Shown: positions 54,692-63,402, numbered from the stretch's first letter. The stretch is 64,000 bases of DNA from Chitinophaga caseinilytica (GCF_038396765.1 NZ_CP150096.1:2463001-2527000), one strand, 5' to 3'. Notes: generated by a model not told the origin, from the letters alone. Translations and numbers: made by a program.

Positions 54692-55147
54692 ATGTTTAAC
54701 CAAAGTAAGAAAAGTGAAGGCAAGAGCATTATGCCTTCCTCCAACATCAACCTTATTGGCAACGGAACCACTATCCAGGGAGACATCGTGTGTGAAGGGG
54801 ATATCCGTATTGATGGACAGGTTACGGGCCTGGTTTCTACCAAAGCGAAAATCGTGGTAGGACCGGAAGGGGAGATCCTGGGAGACCTGATCTGCCAGAG
54901 TGCGGACATCCTGGGTAAAGTGACCGGGATCATCAAGGTAGACGACCTGTTGTTCCTGAAAGGCAACGCCTACATCAAAGGCGATATTTATACCGCGCAT
55001 TTCGAAATGGAACCGACCGTGAAATTCAACGGCCGTTGCTATATGGACCCTGCAGACGCACCGCCGGCGCGCACCGGGGCCGAAATCACCGCAGACGTAA
55101 AACATGGAAGACCCATCGTCCAGGAAGAAGAAACAGAAGCCGTCTAA
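54692..55147 (+). CDS. Bactofilin
   Basis: A 151-residue polymer-forming cytoskeletal protein. The DUF583 beta-helix core is obvious (INLIGNGTTIQGDIVCEGDI, RIDGQVTGLVSTKAKIVVGP, GEILGDLICQSADILGKVTG), flanked by short disordered tails. Bactofilins assemble without nucleotide into filaments that organise peptidoglycan enzymes. The 3' end overlaps the AtpZ-like gene by 44 bases, showing one transcript with it. Confidence 0.95.
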   Translation: MFNQSKKSEGKSIMPSSNINLIGNGTTIQGDIVCEGDIRIDGQVTGLVSTKAKIVVGPEGEILGDLICQSADILGKVTGIIKVDDLLFLKGNAYIKGDIYTAHFEMEPTVKFNGRCYMDPADAPPARTGAEITADVKHGRPIVQEEETEAV

Positions 55148-55337
55148 CCTGCTGCTCAGGTACGCCGGACTGGCCTTCCAAATGATGGCCACCCTCGGCG
55201 TGGCCGTATGGCTGGGTCACCTGCTGGATAAAAAGGTCAACATCGGTTTTCCGTTGTTTATGATCATTTTTTCTTTACTCGCTTTAGCCCTACTTTTGTG
55301 GCAAATTGTAAAAGATACCAGCAGGCATGACCGATAA
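55104..55337 (+). CDS. AtpZ/AtpI-family small membrane protein
   Basis: A 77-residue protein with a Lys-rich N-terminus (SSRKKKQKPSN) and two membrane helices (about 18-42 and 48-68), the arrangement LRYAGLAFQMMATLGVAVWLGHLLDKK being typical of AtpZ/AtpI. The family helps F-ATP synthase assembly or magnesium/calcium transport. It overlaps bactofilin by 44 bases and the next gene by 11. In many Bacteroidota this gene is followed by atpB and the ATP synthase operon, which is not here. Confidence 0.85.
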   Translation: MEDPSSRKKKQKPSNLLLRYAGLAFQMMATLGVAVWLGHLLDKKVNIGFPLFMIIFSLLALALLLWQIVKDTSRHDR

Positions 55338-55725
55338 ATTTATCTTCTGGCTGGCGGCAGTGGTCGCGGCAATCACGGGTTTGTTGTTTACGTTGGAGAA
55401 CGGATGGCTCGCGGCCCTCGGGGTCGATTTCCCCGTTCTCGTAGCCGGCAACATCGTTCTGGCCCTCATCGCCCTCGTCAGCTATTCCCTTTGCCGTAAA
55501 GGACTTGCGGCCGAAAATCCGAACGTTTTCGTTCGTTCCGTTTATGCCTCCACGCTGAGCAAACTGATGCTCTGCGTGGCGGGCATCGGCGTGTACGTGT
55601 TCGTTACCCGAGACCATGTCAGCAAAGCCACCATCTTCATCCTGCTGTTCTTTTACCTCGTGTATACCGTGCTGGAAACCTGGCAGCTGTTCCGCGCCAG
55701 CCTCCGGCAGAAGAAACATCAGTAG
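55327..55725 (+). CDS. Four-helix membrane protein, ATP synthase subunit I-like
   Basis: A 132-residue protein with four hydrophobic helices (about 5-25, 35-58, 75-95, 100-120). Its position right after AtpZ and its size match the ATP-synthase I-like proteins that precede atpB in relatives. Sequence alone gives only a weak family match. The gene overlaps AtpZ by 11 bases and the SprT gene starts 3 bases after its stop. Confidence 0.6.
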   Translation: MTDKFIFWLAAVVAAITGLLFTLENGWLAALGVDFPVLVAGNIVLALIALVSYSLCRKGLAAENPNVFVRSVYASTLSKLMLCVAGIGVYVFVTRDHVSKATIFILLFFYLVYTVLETWQLFRASLRQKKHQ

Positions 55726-55728
55726 CCG

Positions 55729-56349
55729 TTGAAGCAAGAACATCCTCTACATGCATTGGCCGCATACCTGCCGGATGGCACTTTCGAGCAGGTAATCGCC
55801 TATATCACCGAGTATAAAGTCCATCTCACCATCACCCGTGAGCGCCAGAGCGTACTGGGCGACTATCGCCATCCCTTCCAGGGGAAAGGCCATCGCATCA
55901 GTATTAACGGCGGCCTTAATAAATACGCTTTTTTACTCACGCTCCTCCACGAGATCGCGCATCTCACCACCTTTAATAATTATAGCCACAGCGTGCAGGC
56001 CCATGGCCGCGAGTGGAAGAACGAATACGGTAAGATCCTCAAAGAATTCATCGGGAAAGGTTATCTCCCGATCGACGTGGAAACCGCCGTCCGTAAAAGC
56101 CTTCACAACCCCGGCGCCACTTCCTGCTCCGACGAGGAACTGATGCGCGTCCTCATGCGGTACGATCGCAAGAAGGAAAATCATTACCTCGTAGAGCAAC
56201 TTCCCATCGGCCAGCTCTTCAGGACCAAAGATGGCCGCGTGTTCAGCCGCGGCGAAAAAATCCGCAAACGCATCCGCTGCGAAGAAATCGAAACGAAAAG
56301 GGTGTATCTCTTCAGCCCGGTGTACGAAGTGGAGCTGGTGAGCGAGTAG
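55729..56349 (+). CDS. SprT-like zinc-metallopeptidase-fold protein
   Basis: A 206-residue protein with the zinc motif HEIAHL (about residues 78-83) in LLTLLHEIAHLTTFNNYSH, and the KxHxxxWK-like AHGREWKNEYGKILKEF that follows, both typical of SprT-like proteins. A C-terminal zinc-ribbon-like set of cysteines is reduced to Cys in TSCSD and IRCEE. Start is TTG (MKQEHPLHAL). SprT-like proteins are thought to act on DNA-protein cross-links or related substrates in other organisms; in bacteria the role is unclear. Last gene of the bactofilin cluster. Confidence 0.85.
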   Translation: MKQEHPLHALAAYLPDGTFEQVIAYITEYKVHLTITRERQSVLGDYRHPFQGKGHRISINGGLNKYAFLLTLLHEIAHLTTFNNYSHSVQAHGREWKNEYGKILKEFIGKGYLPIDVETAVRKSLHNPGATSCSDEELMRVLMRYDRKKENHYLVEQLPIGQLFRTKDGRVFSRGEKIRKRIRCEEIETKRVYLFSPVYEVELVSE

Positions 56350-56373
56350 TGAAACGCCATGCGCAGCTTCGTG

Positions 56374-56742
56374 CTACTTTTGATAAGATTTGTCGAGCTC
56401 CTGAATGATTTCCGCGCCATGGAAGGCGAGGAGCAGGTCGCGTACCTCCAGGTAGATGCCTTTCGCTACCCACAGCGGCATTGAATCCCGCGTTTCACTT
56501 CTGGAGGGAAGATGCCGGTAAAAGCTTACGTCTGCAGCGTTCCATAGCGCATTATCCTGCTGGCAATGGCATCAGGCCGCAAAATCATAACATTTTCTGA
56601 GGGTAACGGCATCGTTTTCCCGATGCGCCTGTACAACGCCTTCCAGCAGAATGCTAAACACGACATTTATGGAATTTTCGGATGCGATGGATGTCCGCTT
56701 CGCGGGAAGGCACTCGATGGCCTTTCGTCTCCAGGTACTCAT
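56374..56742 (-). pseudogene. Small gene interrupted by one in-frame TGA
   Basis: On the minus strand, ATG at 56742-56740 opens a 123-codon frame closed by TAG at 56376-56374, broken only at codon 57 (TGA, 56574-56572). The N-part reads MSTWRRKAIECLPAKR ... LRKCYDFAA and the C-part continues CHCQQDNALWNAADVSFYRH ... AEIIQELDKSYQK in the same frame. The stop sits where a Trp (TGG) is expected after FAA/FAE in small helical proteins I associate with the DUF7674 type; this family link is from memory. The frame on both sides is intact, so this is a recent nonsense change, or read-through/recoding. Confidence 0.6.
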
Positions 56743-56773
56743 TTGGTAACAGGTAAGGGATTATAACAGGATA

Positions 56774-56806
56774 AAATAAAAATCCTCCGGCAGCGGGAGC
56801 CGCCGG
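56774..56806 (-). terminator. Terminator of the OsmC gene
   Basis: On the minus strand, stem CCGGCGG / CTGCCGG (one G-T pair) with a six-base loop, followed by AGGATTTTTATTTT. Confidence 0.6.
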
Positions 56807-56828
56807 GCCATCATACATTATGGATTAC

Positions 56829-57239
56829 TCACGCCTTCAGTATGTCGATCGAATTGAGTTTAACGGCAGTGCCGACGCGCAGTGAATTCGGAATATCGGC
56901 CGATTGATCGACGCTGCGGATGAGGGCTTCGACGTCTTGCCGCGGCGCGGAAGATTCCACACGGATATCGTACCGGATGTTCCGGGCCTGTGCGGGCTCG
57001 CCGCTCCAGTCGCCATTGACGATGATCTCCACATGCGCCACGGCGATCCCGCGGGCGGCGGCTTCGTGGTAAAGGCTGTTGCACACGCTTGCGGCGATAG
57101 ACATCATGAATAATTCTTCCCCGCTGAACCCGATGCCCAGGCCTCCCGCGCGCGGCGTCCGGTCTATCACCAGGCTGCGGGGGCCCGCCCAGCCTGCCGC
57201 TGCACTCGTTTCGTGGATGGTTTTGAGATGTACCTGCAT
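56829..57239 (-). CDS. OsmC-family protein
   Basis: A 137-residue protein with the OsmC/Ohr fold pattern: the N-terminal strand MQVHLKTIHETSAAAGWAGP, the helix GFSGEELFMMSIAASVCNSLYHEAAARG that carries the reactive Cys (Cys53), and the strand VEIIVNGDWSGEP. Ohr and OsmC reduce organic hydroperoxides with two cysteines; only this one Cys is present in the whole protein, so a peroxidase mechanism would need another thiol. Start chosen at MQVHLKT; the open frame extends 20 codons upstream without family-like sequence. Confidence 0.85.
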   Translation of the reverse strand: MQVHLKTIHETSAAAGWAGPRSLVIDRTPRAGGLGIGFSGEELFMMSIAASVCNSLYHEAAARGIAVAHVEIIVNGDWSGEPAQARNIRYDIRVESSAPRQDVEALIRSVDQSADIPNSLRVGTAVKLNSIDILKA

Positions 57240-57366
57240 AGTATGTTTAATGTACGCAATGTTCGGATGATTCCCAAATTGGAAGGTGTACGCATGCACC
57301 GGTTTTGGGCCGCCTGGTAAAGTCTCCTGCGCGATGCGTCGTCAGCCGGGGATTTCAACCCCCAGC

Positions 57367-58371
57367 TCACACATATGCCGTTTCTTCTTCCGCTTTCCGG
57401 ATCCGCGCGTCTGTCTGCATTTCCAGGATGGCTTTCTTTTCTTTCCGGTGCATGGCGAAGGCGAATTCGTGCTGGTCGAGCAGATCGTCGTAAGGCCCGC
57501 GGGGCGAGATGAGCTTCACGAGCACGGGAGCGGTTTCCAGGGCAATGAACAGCAGCATGATGAACCAGTTGGCCCATTGGATGGGGGCGCTTTTCCCGGT
57601 GATGCGGCCCAGTGCTTCCAGCCGGGAGGCCATCCCGTCGGGTTTGTGGCGTTCCAGGGCGGTGAGGCGCGCGGCGAGGGAATCGTCTTCCGCCTGGATT
57701 TCCCCTGTGAGGGATGCACGTTGTGCCTGGAGGGATTGCAGGGCCGCGGTGGCGCTGTCGGCATCGGCTTTCTTGGCTTTATAGATGGGGCCGAGGTTCT
57801 TGACGCGGGATCCGCCGGTGCCGTCGGCTTCCTGCTGGGCGCGCAGCTGGAGCGTGTCTACCCGCGTGGTTTGCACGGAGATTTGGGACTGGAGGGCATT
57901 CATCCGGGTGGCGAGTTCGGCTTTGCGGGAAGTGAAGGCACCGCGGACGAGGGAGTCTTCCGCCTGGCGCTGTTCCTGTTCCATGAGGGTGAGCTCGGCG
58001 AGGATTTCCCGTTCGAAGATTTTCAGTTCCAGGGGTTTGGAGATCACCACGGCGATCATCACGGCGAGGAGGAGGCGCGGAACGGCCATCCATAGCTCTT
58101 TGCCGAAGCGGTCGCGCTTCTTGAGGCTCGACACGATGTAGCGGTCGAGGTTAAAGATCATGAGCCCCCACAGCAAAGCGAACCCGACGGCGGCCCAGGG
58201 GTTGCGGAAAACGGTCCACAGCGCATACCCTGCGGCGATGGCGGCAAACAGTCCGGTAAAGAAAATAGTAGCCCCTATGCCGGCGTACTTATTGGTTTCG
58301 GCAGGTGCGCGGCGGAGCAGGGGCAGGTGTGCGCCCGAGCAGATGAGGAAGAAATGACGGATACGTAACAT
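57367..58371 (-). CDS. DUF4407 membrane protein with central coiled coil
   Basis: A 334-residue protein. Two membrane helices near the N-terminus (about 30-50 and 58-75), a third about 97-112 (VPRLLLAVMIAVVISKPLEL), a long coiled-coil/periplasmic-like helical region (about 120-265, many Gln/Glu/Ala/Arg), then another membrane helix (about 278-298, WFIMLLFIALETAPVLVKLI) and a charged tail. This is the DUF4407 layout. Function unknown; members lie near signalling or phage-defence genes in some genomes, but no such neighbours are here. Confidence 0.85.
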   Translation of the reverse strand: MLRIRHFFLICSGAHLPLLRRAPAETNKYAGIGATIFFTGLFAAIAAGYALWTVFRNPWAAVGFALLWGLMIFNLDRYIVSSLKKRDRFGKELWMAVPRLLLAVMIAVVISKPLELKIFEREILAELTLMEQEQRQAEDSLVRGAFTSRKAELATRMNALQSQISVQTTRVDTLQLRAQQEADGTGGSRVKNLGPIYKAKKADADSATAALQSLQAQRASLTGEIQAEDDSLAARLTALERHKPDGMASRLEALGRITGKSAPIQWANWFIMLLFIALETAPVLVKLISPRGPYDDLLDQHEFAFAMHRKEKKAILEMQTDARIRKAEEETAYV

Positions 58372-58484
58372 GCTGTTTCGTTTTCAGGTAAGCCGTCATG
58401 TTTTTGATAAGAAGGATGGAAGTCAAAAATAGGCAATTTTTTTGCCCGCACCGCAAATTTACCGCGGGCGGCGGGGATCGATGC

Positions 58485-58692
58485 CAGGCGGTCGATGGTG
58501 GGAGGGGCGGATTGTTTGGAGGGATCGGTGGAAAAGATGCATCGCCGGGTTTGAAGGCAGGTGGTCGATGGGGAAGGGCGGATTGTTTGGAGGGATCGCG
58601 GGGGCGTTTGCCGGTTTTGATGGCAAGGCGGATTTTGAAGGTGGACTTTGTTGGAGGGGATGGGTGGATAAGAAGCATCGCCGGGCGGCGCA
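58485..58692 (+). repeat. G-rich imperfect tandem repeats, about three units
   Basis: Units begin near 58485, 58558 and 58624. Units 1 and 2 share GGTCGATGG, then GGGCGGATTGTTTGGAGGGA (exact in both); unit 3 has the diverged GGCGGATTTTGAAGG and TTGGAGGGGATGGGTGG. AAGATGCATCGCCGGG and AAGAAGCATCGCCGGG follow units 1 and 3. The plus strand is very G-rich with many GG/GGG runs. The 435-base gap holding it (58372-58807) has no gene I can support; frames remain open through it only because of composition. Confidence 0.75.
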
Positions 58693-58753
58693 CGGCTGTT
58701 GAAGGGAGTGACACAACGGCGGCCGGGCCAGCGGGCGGATGCCGGCCTATAAC

Positions 58754-58783
58754 GAAAAAGGACGGCCAATAAGACCGTCCTTT
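58754..58783 (-). terminator. Intrinsic terminator of sucC
   Basis: A 9-bp perfect stem AAAGGACGG / CCGTCCTTT, 8-base loop; on the minus strand followed by TTTTTCG. Confidence 0.8.
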
Positions 58784-58807
58784 CCGGAAAAATATGAAGG
58801 CGATAGC

Positions 58808-60019
58808 TTAGCTAACGGCTTTGTTTACGAGTGCAGCTGCTTCGCTGAGCAGAATGGCGGATTGAACTTTCAGGCCGCTTTCCTCGATGAGGGCTTTCGC
58901 TTCGGCAGCGTTGGTGCCCTGGAGACGCACGATGATGGGCACTTCGATGGTGCCGATGGATTTGTAAGCGTCGATCACACCCTGGGCAACACGGTCGCAA
59001 CGAACGATACCACCGAAGATGTTGATGAGGATCGCTTTTACTTTCGGGTCTTTCAGGATGATGCGGAAACCGGCTTCAACGGTTTGCGCGTTGGCGGTGC
59101 CGCCTACGTCCAGGAAGTTGGCGGGCTCGCCACCAGACAGCTTGATCATGTCCATGGTAGCCATGGCAAGGCCTGCGCCGTTCACCATGCAACCTACGTT
59201 ACCGTCGAGTTTCACGAAGTTGAGGTTGTGTTTGCCGGCTTCCACTTCGGTGGGGTCTTCTTCGGTAATGTCGCGCAGGGCAACGAGTTCCGGGTGGCGG
59301 ATGAGGGCGTTGTCGTCGAGGTTCAGTTTGCAGTCTACGGCGATGATTTTCTCGTCGCTCGTTTTGAACAGCGGGTTGATCTCGAGCATGGCGGCGTCGA
59401 GCCCAACGTATCCGTTATAGAGGTTGGTCACGAATTTCACCATGTTTTTGAACGCTTCGCCGGAGAGGCCGAAGTTGAAGGCGATCTTGCGGGCCTGGAA
59501 GGCTTCGAGTTTGCCGCCGGGGTATACCCACTCCTTGAAAATTTTGTCGGGCGTGTTATGGGCCACTTCCTCGATGTCCATGCCTCCTTCGGTGGAGTAC
59601 ATGATCACGTTCTGACCGGTTGCACGGTCGAGGAGGATGGAGAGGTAGAATTCTTTGATGGGATTGGCGCCGGGATAGTAAACGTCCTGGGCTACCAGTA
59701 CTTTATTGACAACCTTGCCGGCTTCGCCGGTCTGGATGGTTACGAGGGTGCCACCGAGGATGTTTCCGGCGATGGTTTTTACATCTTCCGCGTTTTTACC
59801 AACGGCTACGCCGCGTTGTTCGGTGCCACGGATCTTGCCTTTACCGCGCCCGCCCGCGTGTATTTGCGCCTTTACTACGGCGAACTCGTTTCCAAACTGC
59901 ACCTTCAGTTGCTTGTAAGCCTCGGCGGCAGCTTCGGGCGTGTCAACCGGGATACCTTCCTGTACCGGTACGTTGTATTTTTTCAGCAGTTCTTTAGCCT
60001 GGTACTCGTGTAAATTCAT
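58808..60019 (-). CDS. sucC: Succinate-CoA ligase (ADP-forming) subunit beta
   Basis: A 403-residue ATP-grasp protein of the citric acid cycle, converting succinyl-CoA to succinate with nucleotide triphosphate formation together with SucD. The N-terminus MNLHEYQAKELLKKYNVPV and KAQIHAGGRGKGKIRG, then GNVGCMVNGAGLAMATMD and the GGIVRCDRVAQGVIDA block are diagnostic. Residue length is slightly over the usual about 390. sucD is not adjacent, so the two subunits are encoded apart here, as often in Bacteroidota. Confidence 0.97.
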   Translation of the reverse strand: MNLHEYQAKELLKKYNVPVQEGIPVDTPEAAAEAYKQLKVQFGNEFAVVKAQIHAGGRGKGKIRGTEQRGVAVGKNAEDVKTIAGNILGGTLVTIQTGEAGKVVNKVLVAQDVYYPGANPIKEFYLSILLDRATGQNVIMYSTEGGMDIEEVAHNTPDKIFKEWVYPGGKLEAFQARKIAFNFGLSGEAFKNMVKFVTNLYNGYVGLDAAMLEINPLFKTSDEKIIAVDCKLNLDDNALIRHPELVALRDITEEDPTEVEAGKHNLNFVKLDGNVGCMVNGAGLAMATMDMIKLSGGEPANFLDVGGTANAQTVEAGFRIILKDPKVKAILINIFGGIVRCDRVAQGVIDAYKSIGTIEVPIIVRLQGTNAAEAKALIEESGLKVQSAILLSEAAALVNKAVS

Positions 60020-60108
60020 CGGAATACAAATTTGGCCGCTAATTTAGGCATTTTATGTTTTAATCCGGGGATTTCTTTGGATGGGATGGATGATATGCCA
60101 CGAACAAT

Positions 60109-60116
60109 TAACTTTG
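60109..60116 (+). promoter_or_regulatory. -7 element for the purine nucleoside phosphorylase gene
   Basis: TAACTTTG, a perfect match, 19 bases before the ATG. No good -33 element at 19-21 bases. Confidence 0.45.
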
Positions 60117-60135
60117 CCGGGCACAAAATCCGCAA

Positions 60136-60948
60136 ATGCTGGAACAGATCAACGAATCGAAGGCCTATATTCAGCAGTTCGCTCCCGGGCGTCCTGCGGT
60201 GGGCATCATACTGGGCAGCGGCCTGGGGAACCTGGCGGGGGAGATCACCGACCGGGTGGAGATCCCTTACGACCAGATCCCCCATTTCCCGCCGGCAACG
60301 GTGGAGGGGCATTCGGGCCGGCTCATCCTGGGGAAGCTCGCCGGCAAGCCTGTGGTGGCCATGGCGGGGAGGTACCATTATTATGAAGGCCTTTCCATGC
60401 AGCAGGTCACTTTCCCCGTTCGGGTGATGAAGGCCCTCGGCATCGAGACCCTCCTCATCTCCAACGCGGCCGGCGGCATGAACGCCAAATTCCGGGTCGG
60501 CGATCTCATGATCATCACCGATCACATCAACCTCCAGCCCGAACATCCGCTCCGCGGCCCCAACAACGCCGCCCTCGGCCCCCGGTTCCCCGACATGAGC
60601 GAGCCCTACAGCAAAGCGCTCATCGCCAAAGCGAAGGAAATCGCCGCGGGAAAAGGGATTCATTTGCATGAAGGCGTATACGTTGGCGTGCAGGGCCCCA
60701 CGTTCGAAACACGGGCCGAATATAAATTCATGCACATCATCGGCGGAGACGCCGTGGGCATGAGCACCGTTCCGGAAGTCATCGTAGCCGCCCACAGCGG
60801 ACTGCGCGTTTTCGCCATGAGCGTCATCACCGACCTCGGCATCCGTGAAGAAGAAAACGTCATCACCCACGAAGAGGTACTGGCAGCCGCTAAAGCAGCG
60901 GAGCCGCATTTAACTTATATTTTCAGCGAATTGGCCCGGCAATTGTAG
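60136..60948 (+). CDS. Purine-nucleoside phosphorylase (trimeric PNP family)
   Basis: A 270-residue enzyme that splits purine nucleosides with phosphate. The motifs GIILGSGLGNLAG (phosphate-binding Ser), AMAGRYHYYEG, LLISNAAGGMN and VGVQGPTFETRAEY match the PNP/MTAP family class with inosine/guanosine preference (PunA/XapA-type). Starts MLEQINESKAYIQ. The next gene begins about 30 bases after its stop, on the same strand. Confidence 0.95.
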   Translation: MLEQINESKAYIQQFAPGRPAVGIILGSGLGNLAGEITDRVEIPYDQIPHFPPATVEGHSGRLILGKLAGKPVVAMAGRYHYYEGLSMQQVTFPVRVMKALGIETLLISNAAGGMNAKFRVGDLMIITDHINLQPEHPLRGPNNAALGPRFPDMSEPYSKALIAKAKEIAAGKGIHLHEGVYVGVQGPTFETRAEYKFMHIIGGDAVGMSTVPEVIVAAHSGLRVFAMSVITDLGIREEENVITHEEVLAAAKAAEPHLTYIFSELARQL

Positions 60949-60978
60949 CATATGCCGGACCTTACACGAATCATCCCG

Positions 60979-62981
60979 ATGAGGCAATTCTCGATCCTTT
61001 TCCTCCTGCTGGTTTGCACCGGCACCGCCCTCAGGGCACAGTTCAACACCGGCCGCCTGCCCATGCGCGGCGGGGGCGGCGGCAATACTTCCATGCAGCG
61101 GGACACTACCAAGCACGACCATGAGCCCGATACGCTCACGCTCCGCTACCGGTTCCTCGACGAGCCCACCGATTTCATGATCGACTCTTCCATCGCGGAT
61201 TTCTCGCTGAATTACCTCGGCTTCCCCGCCACCTACATGACCCTCGGCAACAATGGCAACGCCGCCCGCAACCTCGTTTTTTCCCCCGCATGGCCCCCGG
61301 GTTCGACGCAGGGTTCCATTCGTACGACGTTTACGGCTTCAACCACCAGAACGCCAAATTCTATAACACCAACCGGCCTTTCTCGGAGCTGTGGTACCTC
61401 ATCGGCGCCAAACAGGAGCAGATGATCAACCTGCAACACACCCAGAACCGCGGCGAGAAATTCAACTTCTCGTTCCAATACCGGAAAATCAACAGCCCCG
61501 GGTTTTTCCAGAACCAGGCCACCAACCACGATAATTATAATGTAACGGCCAATTACAACAGCCAGGACAAACGCTATCACCTTTACTTCAGCTATTACCT
61601 CAACAAGATCAATGGCGGCGAAAACGGCGGGCTGCAAAACAATGCCGATCTCAAGGACCCGGAATACTCCGATCCGCGGCTCATTCCCGTACGCCTCGGC
61701 GGCAACAATCCGCGCCTCGGCGGCCTCCTCAACACCAATATCCCCGTAAAAAGCTATAACCAGGAAGCGAGCATCCTCGTGCGCCAGCAATACGACTGGG
61801 GCCATGGCGATACGGTACATGTGAACGATACCACCGAATATTACAAATTCGACCCCGTTTTCCGCGTAGAGCACACCCTCACCTACACCGAAAACACTTA
61901 CCGCTACCAGGACGCCGAACCGGATTCCCTGTACTACCGCACCTTTTACAACCTGAACATCCCCCTGAACAATCCCGATACGATCCGGACGCGGCACCGC
62001 TGGCGGATCTTCAGCAACGATATTTCGCTCATGCAGTTCCCCATGCGCGGGAACCAGGCGCACTTCATCCGCGTAGGCGCGGCTTTCGAAATGATCAAAG
62101 GGCAGTTCGACACCTCCCTGGCCGTCCGCTCGTTCAACGAAGTCTCCTTCACCAACCTCCGCCTCCATGGCGAATACCGTAACAAAACGCGGAATCAGAA
62201 ATGGGACATCCAGGCCAAGGGAGACCTGTACCCCATCGGCGAGAACGCGGGCGACTATGCCGTTTCCGGCCGCCTCAGCAGCCATCTCAACGAAACACTG
62301 GGCCGCATCAGCCTCATGGCCTCCAACGTCAACCGCGAGCCCTCTTACGTTTACCGCTATTTCGGCACCCGCAACAAACAAATCTGGACGAACAACGATC
62401 TCAACAAGGAAAACATCACCCAGATCCAGGTGCGGGCCGATAACAAGAAACTCAAATACAGCCTCACCGCCAATTATTTCCTCTACACCAACTACACCTA
62501 TTTCAAAAGCTTTACGGAAAGCGCGCAGAGCAGCGGTTTGTTCAACCTCCTCCAGCTCGTGGCGTACAAAAGGTTCGATGTAGGCGGATTTACCTTTGAC
62601 GGAGACGCGGCCTTCCAGCAGATCGCAGGAACGGCGCCCGTGCAGTTGCCCACCGTTTGGGCCCGCCTGCGCGTTGCCTACACGGCCAAGCTCTTCAAAA
62701 ACCTGAACCTTTACACCGGTCTCGAAGGGAAATATAACACGCCGTATTATGCGGACGATTATTCTCCCATGCTCAGCCAGTTCTTCTACCAGGACGTACT
62801 GCAGATCAACAACAAACCCGAAGTGGCGGCTTTCGTACATTTCAGGATCAAGTCTTTGTCGGCCTACGTGCGCGGCGAAAACCTGAACTCCCTGGTGTGG
62901 GACAATAACTTCGTATCGCCCCTGTACCCCGCGAACAATTTCGGGATCCGGGTGGGCCTGCGCTGGTGGTTCGTGAACTGA
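60979..62981 (+). pseudogene. Frameshifted putative outer-membrane porin
   Basis: Signal peptide MRQFSILFLLLVCTGTALRA then Q, and a frame that runs to ARNLVFSP; the protein then continues, in another frame, from MAPGFDAGFHSYDVYGFN (61290) to the barrel end FGIRVGLRWWFVN. One extra C in the run TTTTTTCCCCC (61277-61287) restores one frame (LVFSPRMAPGFDAGF) and a protein of about 667 residues. The content (many Y/N/F-rich beta-strands, HTQN, RFYNTNRPFSE-like) matches the 'putative porin' beta-barrel family of Bacteroidota. Over 95% of the gene is intact, so an assembly error is at least as likely as a true pseudogene. Confidence 0.75.
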
Positions 62982-63003
62982 TGCCCGTTTCGGCCGAAAA
63001 GCG

Positions 63004-63011
63004 TATATTTG
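63004..63011 (+). promoter_or_regulatory. -7 element immediately before the HYC_CC_PP gene
   Basis: TATATTTG, a perfect match ending four bases before the ATG, which implies a leaderless or nearly leaderless mRNA. No clear -33 element. Confidence 0.35.
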
Positions 63012-63015
63012 TCAT

Positions 63016-63402
63016 ATGAAGAAATTCCTCACCATTTGTATTGCAATACTTTACTCGCTGATTACCAGTGGGTTCAGTGTTAATGTGCATTACTGTATGG
63101 GGGAATTGGCTTCCGTTGACCTGCACGATTCCCATGACGAAGGCTGTAATAAATGCGGCATGGAGAAAAAGGGAGAATGCTGTAAAGACGAAGCCCGCTT
63201 CGTGAAGTACGACGATTCGCACCAGGGCGCCAAAGCCGGTGTGAGCCTTCCGGAGCCTTCTCCGGTAATTTTGACGCTGTTGCAGCCCGCCTGGCAACCC
63301 AGCCTCGCCGCCGCTCCCGTCTTCGCCGAATGGGCGCCCATCAATGCGCCACCACCCAACGGCGTTCCCCGCTACAAACAATTCTGCCTCTTCCTGATTT
63401 GA
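63016..63402 (+). CDS. HYC_CC_PP-family secreted protein
   Basis: A 128-residue protein with signal peptide MKKFLTICIAILYSLITSGFS. It carries the motifs that name the family: HYC in VNVHYCMGE, CC in KKGECCKDE (with GCNKCGME just before), and PP in INAPPPNG. The Cys/His cluster suggests metal binding. The family is typical of Bacteroidota and usually sits near copper or other heavy-metal genes, which agrees with the HMA-domain gene that follows 84 bases later. Confidence 0.85.
   Translation: MKKFLTICIAILYSLITSGFSVNVHYCMGELASVDLHDSHDEGCNKCGMEKKGECCKDEARFVKYDDSHQGAKAGVSLPEPSPVILTLLQPAWQPSLAAAPVFAEWAPINAPPPNGVPRYKQFCLFLI

Noticed and set aside
56566..56766. A 66-codon plus-strand open frame
   Set aside because: It is antisense to the interrupted minus-strand gene, whose two halves look like real protein; the plus-strand translation does not.
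58397..58772. Several open frames across the G-rich repeat region
   Set aside because: They remain open on both strands because the repeat lacks stop-like triplets; the translations are repetitive and match no family.
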